Origin: Plantactinospora sp039889035
Lineage (GTDB): Bacteria; Actinomycetota; Actinomycetes; Mycobacteriales; Micromonosporaceae
Assembly (NCBI GenBank): GCA_039889035.1
Contig: JBDQQY010000002.1
Location: forward strand, 1-64,000
Reading direction: 5' to 3'
DNA: 64,000 bases
Below, piece after piece: positions 6,141 to 14,065 of the stretch (positions within the stretch are counted from its first letter, which is position 1; each line of letters opens with the position of its first letter). The position numbers and the translations under genes are program-made. Below the pieces are notes generated by a model that was not told the DNA's origin, made no database searches, and was given only the letters and a program-made list of their open reading frames with translations.

Positions 6141-6829
6141 CCGAGAACTTGGCCGCCGCGTTGGCGAAGGTCCAAGCGCAGCTACCGAGCGTCGGGAAGG
6201 ACCACACGGCCGAGGTCGAGTCCCGCACCGGCCGGTCGTACAGGTACACCTACGCGGACCTGGCCGCGGTGTCGAAGGCGATCCTGCCGCTGCTCGGCGC
6301 GAACGGGCTGTCCTGGATCACCCGGCCGACGATCAACGACGGCGGGAAGTTCGTCCTCGCGTACGAACTGCTGCACACCTCCGGCGAATCCCGGGTCGGT
6401 GAGTATCCGCTGACGGGTGGGACGCCGCAGGAGATCGGCAGCGCGATCACGTACGCCCGCCGGTACACGCTGTGCTCCGTAACGGGGGTGGCGCCGGAGC
6501 AGGATGACGATGACGCTGCTGCGGCGTCGAGCCGGCAGCCGGCCCGGGATCAGTGGGACAACGCCCGACCGGCGACGCCGCAGATCCCGCCGGAGCAAGC
6601 CCGGCAGAACATCCTGGCCAACGCCCGAGCGGCGATCGCCAACGCCGATCTGGACGGGCTCGTCGAGATCGAGCAGCGGATCAGCGCGGCGTACGCCCGG
6701 CATCAGATCACCGACCAGGACTCGAACGAGCTGTGTGACGCGGTGATCGCCCGACGGCTGGAGTGCGAAGCCGAAGTCCTGAGTGTCCCGGGCCCGCAGG
6801 GTGAGCAGGCCCAGATGGATCTCCGATGA
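6137..6829 (+). CDS. erf: Erf-family single-strand annealing protein
   Basis: 230 residues from GTG 6137. The ERF core (about residues 1-125) shows YRYTYADLAAVSKAILPLL and GSAITYARRYTLCSVTGVAPEQDDD, the family hallmarks. The rest is a linker plus a helical tail. Erf proteins anneal complementary single strands during phage recombination and genome circularisation or repair. It sits among replication and nuclease genes, as in many temperate phages. Length is typical of the family. Confidence 0.9.
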   Translation: MTENLAAALAKVQAQLPSVGKDHTAEVESRTGRSYRYTYADLAAVSKAILPLLGANGLSWITRPTINDGGKFVLAYELLHTSGESRVGEYPLTGGTPQEIGSAITYARRYTLCSVTGVAPEQDDDDAAAASSRQPARDQWDNARPATPQIPPEQARQNILANARAAIANADLDGLVEIEQRISAAYARHQITDQDSNELCDAVIARRLECEAEVLSVPGPQGEQAQMDLR

Positions 6830-7116
6830 CCGCGCTGGCGCTGGACGTGCTCCCGCTCTGCAACGTCTGCTTCGCCCCGGTCGATACGGACGTAGACACC
6901 GACACCCTGCAACCGATCGAGGTGTGTTCCGTCTGCGATCTTCGCCAGCGGCAGGTGTCCAGCTTCACCGGGATCCCGCTGGCAGTCCGGGCGGTGCGGG
7001 TGCTGGCCTGGGCCGGGGAGTTGCAGCCGGTGTTGTGCCGGGCATGCGCCGCGGGTCGGCACGCGACGTGCCACGTGGTGCGGTGTACCTGCAACCACCC
7101 GGGAGCGACGCCGTGA
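6826..7116 (+). CDS. double zinc-ribbon-like protein
   Basis: 96 residues from ATG 6826. Two N-terminal Cys pairs (CNVC, CSVC) and a C-terminal CRAC...CHVVRCTC cluster suggest two zinc sites. It follows erf and precedes an HNH nuclease, so a recombination or replication role is possible but unproven. Confidence 0.55.
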   Translation: MTALALDVLPLCNVCFAPVDTDVDTDTLQPIEVCSVCDLRQRQVSSFTGIPLAVRAVRVLAWAGELQPVLCRACAAGRHATCHVVRCTCNHPGATP

Positions 7117-7493
7117 AGCGGACCCGGATGAAGAACCGCTACCGGCCGACCGGCCCGACCACGGACGAGATGGAGAAGCTCCGGGAGCGGTCGGGCGGGC
7201 TGTGCGAGATGCAGCTCCCCGGCTGTCTCGGCCGGGCCACCGACGTCTGCCACCGGATCAAGCGCGGCATGGGTGGACGGAAGGGCGCGGCGAGGGAGCT
7301 GAACAACCGGCTGTCGAACGTGATCCACGGATGCCGGGAATGCCACGGCTGGACCCACGCAAGGCCGGAGGAGGCGTACGACCTTGGCCTGATGCTCCGC
7401 GAGGGGCAGGACCCGGAGAACGAGCCGGTTACCCGTCGCTGCGAGTGGGTCTACCTGTACGACGACGGGTCGTGGACGGAAGCGGTCGGCTGA
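7113..7493 (+). CDS. HNH-type endonuclease
   Basis: 126 residues from GTG 7113. The core has CEMQLPGC, DVCHRIKRGMGG, then N..SNVIHGCRECHGWTH, giving paired Cys for zinc, a catalytic His, the central Asn and a final His, as in phage beta-beta-alpha-metal nucleases. Its place after erf resembles that of NinG/Rap-type recombination nucleases. Substrate unknown. Confidence 0.75.
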   Translation: MKRTRMKNRYRPTGPTTDEMEKLRERSGGLCEMQLPGCLGRATDVCHRIKRGMGGRKGAARELNNRLSNVIHGCRECHGWTHARPEEAYDLGLMLREGQDPENEPVTRRCEWVYLYDDGSWTEAVG

Positions 7494-7588
7494 TGGACCG
7501 GGCGTGGCGTCGAGAACTCGCTATCGAACTACTCCGCATCTGGCGGTCCCGGCGGATCAAGCGCCGGGGAAGGAGGCGAACCCGATGA
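7493..7588 (+). CDS. 31-residue basic peptide
   Basis: ATG 7493 overlaps the previous stop, and its TGA overlaps ATG 7585. About 45 percent Arg/Lys on a single helix. Possibly a nucleic-acid-binding peptide, or a translational coupler. Confidence 0.4.
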   Translation: MDRAWRRELAIELLRIWRSRRIKRRGRRRTR

Positions 7589-8049
7589 CTCACTTCCGGG
7601 TGATCGTGACCGGCAGCCGGTCGTGGAAGGACTTCGACGCGGTCACCACGGCGCTCGACGAGATGGCCCGCGCAGCCCGTCAGGCCGGCTACAGCGGCGT
7701 CACCGTCGTCCACGGCGGGGCGAAGGGTGCGGACACCTCGGCGGGCTTGTGGGCGTCCGACAGAGCCCGCTGTGGCTGGCCCGTCGTCGCCGAGGTGTAC
7801 GCCGTTGCCGGAGAGGACTGGCGACGTCACGGCCAGCGGGCCGGCCACCTTCGGAATCAGCGGATGGTCGAGCTTGGCGCCGACGTCTGCCTCGCCTTCC
7901 AGAACCCGTGCGAGTCGGAGAAGTGCCGACGGCCGCGCCCGCACGGGACGCACGGGACCGCGGACTGCATCGAACGCTGCGAAGCCGAAGGGATCCGGGT
8001 CGTCTCGTTCGGCCCCCGGCCCACTACCCGAGAGGACACCAACCCATGA
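7585..8049 (+). CDS. SLOG-superfamily (YspA-like, DUF2493) protein
   Basis: 154 residues from ATG 7585 with GGAAGGAGG upstream. RVIVTGSRSW (5-14), VVHGGAKGADTSAG (about 41-54), EDWRRHG and AGHLRNQRMVELGAD match the YpsA/DprA-like Rossmann fold that binds nucleotides or related ligands. A Cys-rich insert (CESEKCRRPRPHG) interrupts the C-terminal part. SLOG proteins are predicted sensors or ligand-processing enzymes in conflict systems; the role in this phage is unknown. Confidence 0.8.
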   Translation: MTHFRVIVTGSRSWKDFDAVTTALDEMARAARQAGYSGVTVVHGGAKGADTSAGLWASDRARCGWPVVAEVYAVAGEDWRRHGQRAGHLRNQRMVELGADVCLAFQNPCESEKCRRPRPHGTHGTADCIERCEAEGIRVVSFGPRPTTREDTNP

Positions 8050-8291
8050 ACGACCCCGCAAGTCTGAACGTCTCGCTGGACCTGGCCGGGCTGTCCCTGC
8101 CCGAGGTTCACACCCTGATGTCCAACATGCCGATCGGAGCGACCTGGAACGGCACCGCATCAATGCCGGCGCTGGGGGGAATGCGGTACGCGGTCACCAT
8201 CGCCAACCTGTCGGTCAAGGGGGCGGCGGACCTGTCCGGTGCGCTGCTGAGCCACCTCGACGCGGTTGCTGGCGAGGTGCCCCGTGGCTGA
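8046..8291 (+). CDS. 81-residue phage protein
   Basis: ATG 8046, overlapping the SLOG gene by 4 bp and the next gene by 8 bp. Amphipathic helices and short strands; no recognised domain. Confidence 0.5.
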   Translation: MNDPASLNVSLDLAGLSLPEVHTLMSNMPIGATWNGTASMPALGGMRYAVTIANLSVKGAADLSGALLSHLDAVAGEVPRG

Positions 8292-8736
8292 CCTGTCTCC
8301 GGTAGAGACCCTACGAGCAGCCGCCGCGCGACTGCGGGCATTGGCGGAGGACGCGACTCCGGGACCGTGGCGGGTGGTGGAGCACCACGGCATCACCGAC
8401 GACGGCTGGAAGCAGATCGCCGTCGAGACGGATGACCCCGGCAACAGCATCGACGTCTGCGACGTGGCCACCGTCTACCCCGATGACTCCGACGCCGACG
8501 CCGAGTGGATCGCGTTGGTGCATCCGGGGATAGCGGAACCCCTCGCCGAATGGCTGTCCGATGCCGCCGATCTACTCGCCGCGCATCTGCCGATCTGGGC
8601 TGGCGGGCTGGAACGGCCGGACGGTTCCACGTCTCCGGTGACGCCGCCGGATGAACTGGCCCGGATGGTGGCGGGGCATTTCGGTCCGGCGCTTCGGATG
8701 GCTCGGGTACTGCTGGGGGTGCCCGATGGCCAGTGA
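8284..8736 (+). CDS. 150-residue actinophage protein
   Basis: GTG 8284. The start LRAAAARLRALAEDATPGPWRVVE, followed by DVCDVATVYPDDSDADAEWIALVHPGIAEPLAEWL, is a pattern I recognise from many actinophage and prophage hypothetical proteins. Biochemical role unknown. Confidence 0.65.
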   Translation: MADLSPVETLRAAAARLRALAEDATPGPWRVVEHHGITDDGWKQIAVETDDPGNSIDVCDVATVYPDDSDADAEWIALVHPGIAEPLAEWLSDAADLLAAHLPIWAGGLERPDGSTSPVTPPDELARMVAGHFGPALRMARVLLGVPDGQ

Positions 8737-8977
8737 GCAGCGTTTCAAGTGCACGAACTGCGACCGGGCCGAGCAGCTCGATGGCGTCCGGCTCGGCACC
8801 CCCGCCGAAGCGGCCCGGGCCGCCGGCTGGCGCATCGGCACCAACGGCCGCAACGAGCCGGTGGCGTACTGCCCGGAGTGCTCCGGTGTCGATGAGGACT
8901 ACTGGGATCGCCGCACGCTGGACATGACGTACGCGGCCGGGATCGACGCGGGGAACACGGCGTGGGGCTCGTCGTGA
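8726..8977 (+). CDS. zinc-ribbon protein
   Basis: 83 residues from ATG 8726. CTNC at 9-12 and CPEC at about 49-52 form a likely zinc ribbon. Overlaps its neighbours. Role unknown. Confidence 0.55.
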   Translation: MASEQRFKCTNCDRAEQLDGVRLGTPAEAARAAGWRIGTNGRNEPVAYCPECSGVDEDYWDRRTLDMTYAAGIDAGNTAWGSS

Positions 8978-9204
8978 GCCGGCAGGATCCCGGAGCCGCC
9001 GAAGGGAAGGGCGCCTACCCGCCAATCCGCCGCTGCATATGCGGGCAGACGGAGACCGTCCACGCGTTCACCGGCGGCCGGCGGCGGGGTTGTGCGCAGT
9101 CCGGGTGTAAGCAGTTCGACCCGATTCCGGATCCGGTGCCGTCCCGCTGTCCGATCTGCGGATCTGCATGGTCCGCGATCGAAGCCGCCCGGAGCCAGCC
9201 GTGA
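8974..9204 (+). CDS. Cys-rich zinc-binding protein
   Basis: 76 residues from GTG 8974. CICG, a central C...C and CPIC give several possible metal ligands. It lies directly before the WhiB-like gene. Confidence 0.5.
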   Translation: MSRQDPGAAEGKGAYPPIRRCICGQTETVHAFTGGRRRGCAQSGCKQFDPIPDPVPSRCPICGSAWSAIEAARSQP

Positions 9205-9500
9205 GCGAGTGGGAGGAACGGGCCGGCTGCCGAAACCCGCTCGTCGACCCGGACATCTTCCACCCGGACCGCGGGCCGACGGGGAAGCGTCAAGCCGCCC
9301 TCGCGCTGCACACCTGTCACTCGCACTGCGACGTCCGACACGACTGCCACCTCAGGGCGCTTCGGTCGCCGCCGACGGATCCGCAGGTGCTCGGCGGGGT
9401 TCGGTACACGTCGGCGGGGAATCGGGGCGCTCTGCCGCAGACGGAGCGGATCACGGCGCCGTCGTCGTTCGGGTGCCGGATCTGCCGGGAGAAGCCGTGA
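9201..9500 (+). CDS. WhiB-like iron-sulfur transcriptional regulator
   Basis: 99 residues from GTG 9201. WEERAGCRNP, DPDIFHPDRG and HTCHSHCDVRHDC supply the four Cys, and VLGGVRY stands where WhiB proteins carry the G[VI]WGG turn. The second Cys pair is spaced C-X3-C rather than the usual C-X2-C, so it is a divergent member. WhiB-like proteins bind a 4Fe-4S cluster and sigma-A. Actinophages encode versions that alter host gene expression. Confidence 0.75.
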   Translation: MSEWEERAGCRNPLVDPDIFHPDRGPTGKRQAALALHTCHSHCDVRHDCHLRALRSPPTDPQVLGGVRYTSAGNRGALPQTERITAPSSFGCRICREKP

Positions 9501-9760
9501 CCGTCGACCGGTGGGAGTGCCCCGTCTGCGAGAAGCCGATCGGGAAGCAGGGCCCGAAACTCGCCGCCCACGGCACACCGCGTTGTTCGGGGACCGGGAT
9601 ACCGCTGGCGCAGCTCGCCGCGGTGGATGTGGAGGTGCCGCCGCCGCCGTGGGTACCGCCGCCCCTTCCCGTAGACGTGGCGCCGTTTCGCCGCTGGCGT
9701 GCCCTGGGTTGGACGGAGACGCAGATCGCTGCGGTGACTGGGGAGGGGGCGTTGTGGTGA
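9497..9760 (+). CDS. zinc-finger protein with Pro-rich linker
   Basis: 87 residues from GTG 9497. CPVCEKPI...H...C gives a C2HC-type site at the N-terminus. A Pro-rich middle is followed by a C-terminal helix pair (WRALGWTETQIAAVTG) that resembles a helix-turn-helix. Possibly DNA-binding. Confidence 0.5.
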   Translation: MTVDRWECPVCEKPIGKQGPKLAAHGTPRCSGTGIPLAQLAAVDVEVPPPPWVPPPLPVDVAPFRRWRALGWTETQIAAVTGEGALW

Positions 9761-9846
9761 GCGTGTACCGGGCTCTGCTCCGGGAGCGGTTCGGGCGGCT
9801 CGAAGACCTGGAGCCGGAGCGGTACCGCCGGCCGAGACGACGGTGA
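9757..9846 (+). CDS. 29-residue basic peptide
   Basis: GTG 9757 and TGA 9844-9846 both lie in 4-bp overlaps. Arg/Glu-rich single helix. Supported only by its position in the overlapping chain. Confidence 0.35.
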   Translation: MSVYRALLRERFGRLEDLEPERYRRPRRR

Positions 9847-9980
9847 CCGGGTGGCGGGTGTGGTGTCCGGTCTGCCGCCGGCACCGACCTACCCACATCC
9901 CCGCCGGAGCAGACACCCGCATCGTCACTGCGGACTACGACCGGCACATGGCAACGCACAAGGGAGAGGAGTCGAAGTGA
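9843..9980 (+). CDS. 45-residue Cys-His peptide
   Basis: GTG 9843. WCPVCRRHRPTH near the N-terminus could bind zinc. Last gene of the first early operon; its stop faces the convergent gene ending at 9983. Confidence 0.4.
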   Translation: MTGWRVWCPVCRRHRPTHIPAGADTRIVTADYDRHMATHKGEESK

Positions 9981-9982
9981 GG

Positions 9983-10243
9983 TCAGAACACCGGTTCGTC
10001 GGGGTGTGCCGACTCGGTCTCGGGCATCCGGGTGCGGCCGATCTCGCGGTCGGCGTAGTCCCGGCAGATGCGGCGGATGTGCTCACGGGTGTACCCGGTG
10101 AGCCGGGCGACGTCGGCTTGCTTCCGGTTGTCGACGAGCACGGCGTGACCGATCGCGTCGGCCAGCTCGCCGCGCCGCTTGTCGAGCGCAGCCTCAGCAC
10201 GCCGGTAGGCGCGGACGGCGGTCGCTACAGGGTCGTCGGTCAC
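9983..10243 (-). CDS. small HTH regulator, leftward
   Basis: 86 residues from GTG 10243. The C-terminal half contains a helix-turn-helix (KQADVARLTGYTREHIRRICRDYAD), preceded by a helical dimerisation-type segment. It is the only leftward gene in the early region and diverges from the replication initiator across an operator-like palindrome, so autoregulation and control of the replication operon are likely. It converges tail to tail with the 9843 gene. Confidence 0.7.
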   Translation of the reverse strand: MTDDPVATAVRAYRRAEAALDKRRGELADAIGHAVLVDNRKQADVARLTGYTREHIRRICRDYADREIGRTRMPETESAHPDEPVF

Positions 10244-10261
10244 GGACTGAGTGTGACAGAC

Positions 10262-10341
10262 ATCCATGTGGCCACGCAATGGTGGCATCCTTCCTGACGA
10301 AATGCCGCCACATGGAAGTGGCCACATGGATGTGGCATAAT
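10262..10341 (+). promoter_or_regulatory. divergent operator/promoter region
   Basis: A perfect 14-bp inverted repeat, ATCCATGTGGCCAC (10262-10275) and its complement (10318-10331), each contains the 8-bp palindrome GTGGCCAC. Further ATGTGG/CCACAT and GTGGCAT half-sites lie between and after them. A good -10 (CATAAT, 10336-10341) points right towards the GTG at 10373, which has AAGGAG at 10361. Probable binding sites for the divergent HTH protein. Confidence 0.65.
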
Positions 10342-10372
10342 GGAATCGAACAGGTGGACGAAGGAGCGATAG

Positions 10373-11251
10373 GTGACCACTCGACGGGAGGTGGAACGAG
10401 CGGTGTGGCATTCCGAGCTTGAGCCGCCCGCCAGGCTGCTCGTGTTGGCGCTGCTGTCGAAGTCCGACAACGACACCGCGATCGTGCCGCCGGAGTTCAC
10501 GCCGTCGCTGACCACCCTCGAAGCAATGACCGGACTGTCCCGGTCGGCAATCGGCGAGTGGCTGAACGCGATCGAGGACGCCGGATGGGTGAAGCGCACC
10601 CGCCCGCCGGCTGGCTCCCGGACGGCGCGGACGACGTACTCACTCCTGATCGGTTCCCCGACGGCCACCCGCCGATCTCGGGACGAACGCAAGCCGCGAA
10701 AGAAGGCGGCGACTAGTACGCCAGGCGGACCACCGAATGACGGTGATGCGTCCGGGTTTGGTAGTGCGCCCAGCGGACTAGTGCGCCAGGCGGACCACTC
10801 CACTAGTACGCCAGGCGGACCAGAACTAGTACGCCAGGCGGACTCCACTAGTACGCCAGGCGGACCCGCTCCTCTCACTCTCCTTCCTACGGAAGGAGAG
10901 TCCCCTCAAAAGCACTCTCCCGGCGCGAAGAAGCCGCGCCGTGTCACCGATGACGATCCCGACTTCGCTGCGTTCTGGTCGACGTACCCGCGACGGACCG
11001 ACAAGGGCCACGCCCGGACCGCGTGGGCGTCAGCCGTCAAGGCCGTCGAACCGGCCGTGATCATCACCGGCGCCGAGAAGTTCGCGGCCCGCTGCACGCG
11101 GTTCCAGACCGAGCAGCGGTTCATCCCGCACCCGTCGACGTGGTTACGCGGCGAGCGGTGGGCCGACGAGCCCGAAGCCGCACCCCGGGCGAACGGTCAC
11201 CAACCCTTCATGAACCCCACTGACGCGGACGCCTACGGAGGCACGCTGTGA
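10373..11251 (+). CDS. phage replication initiator with embedded origin
   Basis: 292 residues from GTG 10373. Residues 1-90 form a winged-helix domain (SLTTLEAMTGLSRSAIGEWL, then WVKRTRP). Residues 110-170 are low-complexity, encoded by DNA repeats. Residues 200-270 hold a DnaD-like or replication-protein tail with FAAFWSTYPRRTDKGHARTAW and HPSTWLRGERW. This is the layout of lambda O-type initiators that bind iterons in their own gene and recruit a helicase loader, here the next gene (4-bp overlap). Expression is probably controlled by the divergent HTH protein. Confidence 0.85.
   Translation: MTTRREVERAVWHSELEPPARLLVLALLSKSDNDTAIVPPEFTPSLTTLEAMTGLSRSAIGEWLNAIEDAGWVKRTRPPAGSRTARTTYSLLIGSPTATRRSRDERKPRKKAATSTPGGPPNDGDASGFGSAPSGLVRQADHSTSTPGGPELVRQADSTSTPGGPAPLTLLPTEGESPQKHSPGAKKPRRVTDDDPDFAAFWSTYPRRTDKGHARTAWASAVKAVEPAVIITGAEKFAARCTRFQTEQRFIPHPSTWLRGERWADEPEAAPRANGHQPFMNPTDADAYGGTL
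10712..10867 (+). repeat. six direct repeats (iterons), probable replication origin
   Basis: Copies of ACTAGTRCGCCAGGCGGAC start at 10712, 10761 (degenerate), 10778, 10802, 10825 and 10847, all in the same orientation. The spacings of 17, 24, 23 and 22 bp shift the reading frame, so the same DNA encodes STPGG in some copies and LVRQAD in others. Selection is therefore on DNA, not protein, which fits initiator-binding sites. Confidence 0.8.
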
Positions 11252-11931
11252 GCGACAAGACCGAGTGCCCCGAGCACCGTGGCGAGCCGGCCAACAACTG
11301 CGGCCCGTGCCGTGCTGATGCCCTCGCATCCGGCGGCCCGGCACTGACGGCGTACCTCGCCGACCAGGAGCACGGCCGCTGCGACCGGGCGTTCGCACCC
11401 CGCTATCTCGGCGCCCGGCCGGACCATCCCGAGGTCGCCGCGTGGGTCGAGCAGTTCCGGACCAATCCGAAGGACGTCCCGAGCCTGCTGATCAACGGGC
11501 CGACCGGCACCGGGAAGACGCACCAGGCGCACGGCGCGCTCCGGGTCGCGGTCACCGCCGGCCAGCGGCCCCGGGTTGACTGGCGCATCACGAGCGCCCC
11601 GGACCTGTACGCCCGGCTCCGTCCCCGCGACGGCGTCGACAGCGAGACGGAGATGCACGGCTGGCGTACCGCCGGGCTGCTGCTGCTCGACGACCTCGGC
11701 GCCGCGAAGGCCAGCGAATGGACCGAAGAGATCACGTACCGGCTGATCGACCACCGGTACACGCACTGCCTGCCGACGATCCTCACCACCAACGTCCCGA
11801 CCGCGAACCTGCGGGAGCAGCTCGGCGACCGGGTGGCGTCCCGGCTGTCCGAGATGTGCACCCGAGTGACGTTGACCGGCGGCGACCGGCGTCGGCAGCG
11901 GCCCATCCCGAGCGTCACCGAGAAGGAGTGA
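11248..11931 (+). CDS. DnaC-like helicase loader ATPase
   Basis: 227 residues from GTG 11248. It has a N-terminal Cys/His cluster (CPEH...CGPC), Walker A GPTGTGKTH (about 89-97), Walker B LLLLDDLGAAK (about 150-160), sensor-1 TTNVP and a box-VII-like GDRVASRLSEM with an arginine finger. This is the AAA+ IstB/DnaC group. It would load the host replicative helicase at the origin in the preceding gene. Overlap of 4 bp with the initiator. Confidence 0.88.
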   Translation: MSDKTECPEHRGEPANNCGPCRADALASGGPALTAYLADQEHGRCDRAFAPRYLGARPDHPEVAAWVEQFRTNPKDVPSLLINGPTGTGKTHQAHGALRVAVTAGQRPRVDWRITSAPDLYARLRPRDGVDSETEMHGWRTAGLLLLDDLGAAKASEWTEEITYRLIDHRYTHCLPTILTTNVPTANLREQLGDRVASRLSEMCTRVTLTGGDRRRQRPIPSVTEKE

Positions 11932-12251
11932 GCACCTTGACCACCGTCCAGACGTTCCGCAAAAAGCCCGTCGAGGTTCAGGCCATCCAGTGGACCGGCG
12001 ACAACACCACCGAGGTCATCGACTGGGTGCTCGCCACCGGCGACCGCTCGGCCCGCTGGCACGAAGCCACGCATGGATTCGGCGGGACCAACAAGGACCT
12101 CCCTCCCAGCCCGGAATTCATCGCGATCGACACGCTCGAAGGCACGATGCGCGCCGTCGTGGGCGACTGGATCATTCGGGGCGTCCAGGGTGAGCACTAC
12201 CCGTGCAAGCCGGACATCTTCGCTGCGACGTACGAGCGGGCGAGCCGGTGA
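11928..12251 (+). CDS. small conserved phage protein (GDWIIRG family)
   Basis: 107 residues from GTG 11928 (4-bp overlap; TTG 11938 is an alternative). The N-terminus FRKKPVEVQAIQWTG and the C-terminus TMRAVVGDWIIRGVQGEHYPCKPDIFAATYE are typical of a widespread family of small phage proteins of unknown function. Confidence 0.75.
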   Translation: MSTLTTVQTFRKKPVEVQAIQWTGDNTTEVIDWVLATGDRSARWHEATHGFGGTNKDLPPSPEFIAIDTLEGTMRAVVGDWIIRGVQGEHYPCKPDIFAATYERASR

Positions 12252-12781
12252 GTACCTCCAACCCCCACCCCACCCCCGACCCGGGCGCATACGACCGCGA
12301 CGCCGCCCTCGTCTTCAACGCGATTACTCAGGCCCTTGTGGCGCGCGAACGGTTCGTCGCGCTGTCGGACCGGTCGGTTGCCACCGTCGCCGTGCTGGCC
12401 GCGTTGGATCTGCCGACACGGGATGCCCGGATCCGAGCCGAGGTCGCCGAAGAGATCGCACGAGCGATTGAAGCCGAGAAGCCGTCGGTGAACCGCTTCT
12501 GGGACACCGCTGACGCCGCCCGGGTCTACGCCCTGAACGACGCCGCGAAGCTCGCCCGGAAGCATGCCGGAAAGGGCTTCCCTTCGTCCACTGAGCCGTC
12601 TGTGGTGTCTGCCGAGGGTTCCGGACACCCCCAACCCGGTCGAGTCGATGTGAGCGCCCTCGGGATACCGGGTCTCACCGATGAGGAGCGGGACGCGTTC
12701 CTCGTCGAGGTTGAGTCCGAGCCGTTTGACGAGTCTCGGGTTGCCCGCCGGATGGACCGCTGGACCGGAGGAGAGTCCTGA
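12248..12781 (+). CDS. 177-residue phage protein
   Basis: GTG 12248. A helical N-terminal half (residues 20-110), then a Ser/Gly/Pro-rich linker and an acidic helical tail. Overlaps both neighbours by 1-4 bp. No recognised domain. Confidence 0.55.
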   Translation: MSTSNPHPTPDPGAYDRDAALVFNAITQALVARERFVALSDRSVATVAVLAALDLPTRDARIRAEVAEEIARAIEAEKPSVNRFWDTADAARVYALNDAAKLARKHAGKGFPSSTEPSVVSAEGSGHPQPGRVDVSALGIPGLTDEERDAFLVEVESEPFDESRVARRMDRWTGGES

Positions 12782-13128
12782 TGTCTGAGCAGACGCCGAT
12801 CCCCGACCTGATCGACGGCGTCACCATCCCCGACGAACTGTGGCAGGCGATCCGGCGAGCGTGGGACGAGTCGTGCGGGTCTCCGTCGGTGATCACCAAG
12901 GTCGCGCTGGCGTACGGGGTGACTGTTGGCGCCGCCACGGCACACGCGGAGATCCCCGGCTGGGCGCACGAGTACGGCGTCGACTTTGACGGCGACACCC
13001 ATTGGCTGCGCTGCGACTTCTGCGAAGGGCCGGTGCATCCGATCGACGCCGGGGACTCGCTCGAAACGATCGTGACCAAGGCCCGTGACCACCGTCGAAC
13101 CTGCGCACCTGGAGGCAACCGTGGCTGA
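12781..13128 (+). CDS. 115-residue phage protein with CxxC site
   Basis: ATG 12781. A helical start resembles an HTH (WDESCGSPSVITKVALAYGVTVGAA), and the second half has CDFCEGPVH with later His/Cys that could bind zinc. Role unknown. Confidence 0.55.
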   Translation: MSEQTPIPDLIDGVTIPDELWQAIRRAWDESCGSPSVITKVALAYGVTVGAATAHAEIPGWAHEYGVDFDGDTHWLRCDFCEGPVHPIDAGDSLETIVTKARDHRRTCAPGGNRG

Positions 13129-13534
13129 CCAAACCCCGATCCCCGCCGACCCGGACGTCGCCATCTTCGCCGCGACGGAAGCGGCGCTTCAGGTAGCTAC
13201 GGCCGCGCTGAAGCGGTTCGAGTCCGGACAGTACGGCGACCTGCAAGCCAGCGCCGTCCGGGCCGCGATCGTCGCGGTGGACGCCGCTGCCCCGATTTTG
13301 ATCGAGGCCGGTCGGGCTGCTGGTCGTACCGCAGCAGCCGAAGACGCGCTCATGGCCGCGAGAGACGACCTCGTTGGCGTCGCTGACCGGCTGCGGGCGA
13401 AGGCCCGGGAGACCGGCGACAAGGCGCACGTGGGCATGGCGGCGGGTGTCGACCTGGCGTGCTTCCGGTTGGTCGAACTCGCCGACCGGGCTGCTCGTGT
13501 TGCAGAGAACGGAGCCGACCGTGGCGTGGAATGA
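13121..13534 (+). CDS. alanine-rich helical protein
   Basis: 137 residues. GTG 13121 is chosen because GGAGG lies 5 nt upstream. It overlaps the previous gene by 8 bp. Long Ala-rich helices suggest an oligomeric coiled or bundle protein. Function unknown. Confidence 0.55.
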   Translation: MADQTPIPADPDVAIFAATEAALQVATAALKRFESGQYGDLQASAVRAAIVAVDAAAPILIEAGRAAGRTAAAEDALMAARDDLVGVADRLRAKARETGDKAHVGMAAGVDLACFRLVELADRAARVAENGADRGVE

Positions 13535-13673
13535 CGACAAGGACCCCGAGACGACCCCGCCAGGTCCGAACGACGTTGAGCGCATCACCTACGACGCCGT
13601 GTGCCGCTGTGACGACACCTACGGCGACTACCCGTGGTGCCCTGCCTGTTATCCGTCGGGAGCCGACCAGTGA
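13521..13673 (+). CDS. 50-residue CxC/CxxC protein
   Basis: GTG 13521 with GGAG upstream. A CRCDD...CPAC pattern could form a zinc site. Overlaps both neighbours. Confidence 0.45.
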   Translation: MAWNDDKDPETTPPGPNDVERITYDAVCRCDDTYGDYPWCPACYPSGADQ

Positions 13674-14065
13674 CCGCCGACTACCGGTTGATCACGTCGT
13701 CCCCGATCGAGGTCCGGCAGGACCCAGCGACCGGCGACGTGGTGATCCGCAACATCCACGACCCGCACTCGGCGATCGTGGCCACCGGAGACGAGTGGGT
13801 GGCGTTCGCCGGCCAGATGGCTGCGCTTCCCCCAGACACCGACACCCGCTCGGAGGTCGAGTACGCGGTGAAAGGGACCTGGGACACCGGCGAAGTGACC
13901 TACTGGGAGTCCGACCGCGCCGTTGCCGAGATCCGGGCTGAGGAACACGCGAAGCGTCGGGCCGCAGGCCCGTGGCGAATTGTTTCTGCCGACGTCGTCC
14001 AGCGGACCTTGATCACGTCGGTTGGTCCGTGGGTTCCCGTCCCCACCCCGCCGGACGGTGTCTGA
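13670..14065 (+). CDS. 131-residue phage protein
   Basis: GTG 13670. It begins with a beta-rich segment (PIEVRQDPATGDVVIRNIHDPHSAIVAT) that resembles a small sandwich, followed by an acidic helical part. No known function. Confidence 0.55.
   Translation: MTADYRLITSSPIEVRQDPATGDVVIRNIHDPHSAIVATGDEWVAFAGQMAALPPDTDTRSEVEYAVKGTWDTGEVTYWESDRAVAEIRAEEHAKRRAAGPWRIVSADVVQRTLITSVGPWVPVPTPPDGV

Noticed and set aside
13085..13120. Upstream GTG at 13085 as start of the 13121 gene
   Set aside because: It would overlap the preceding gene by 44 bp, whereas GTG 13121 has GGAGG at ideal distance.
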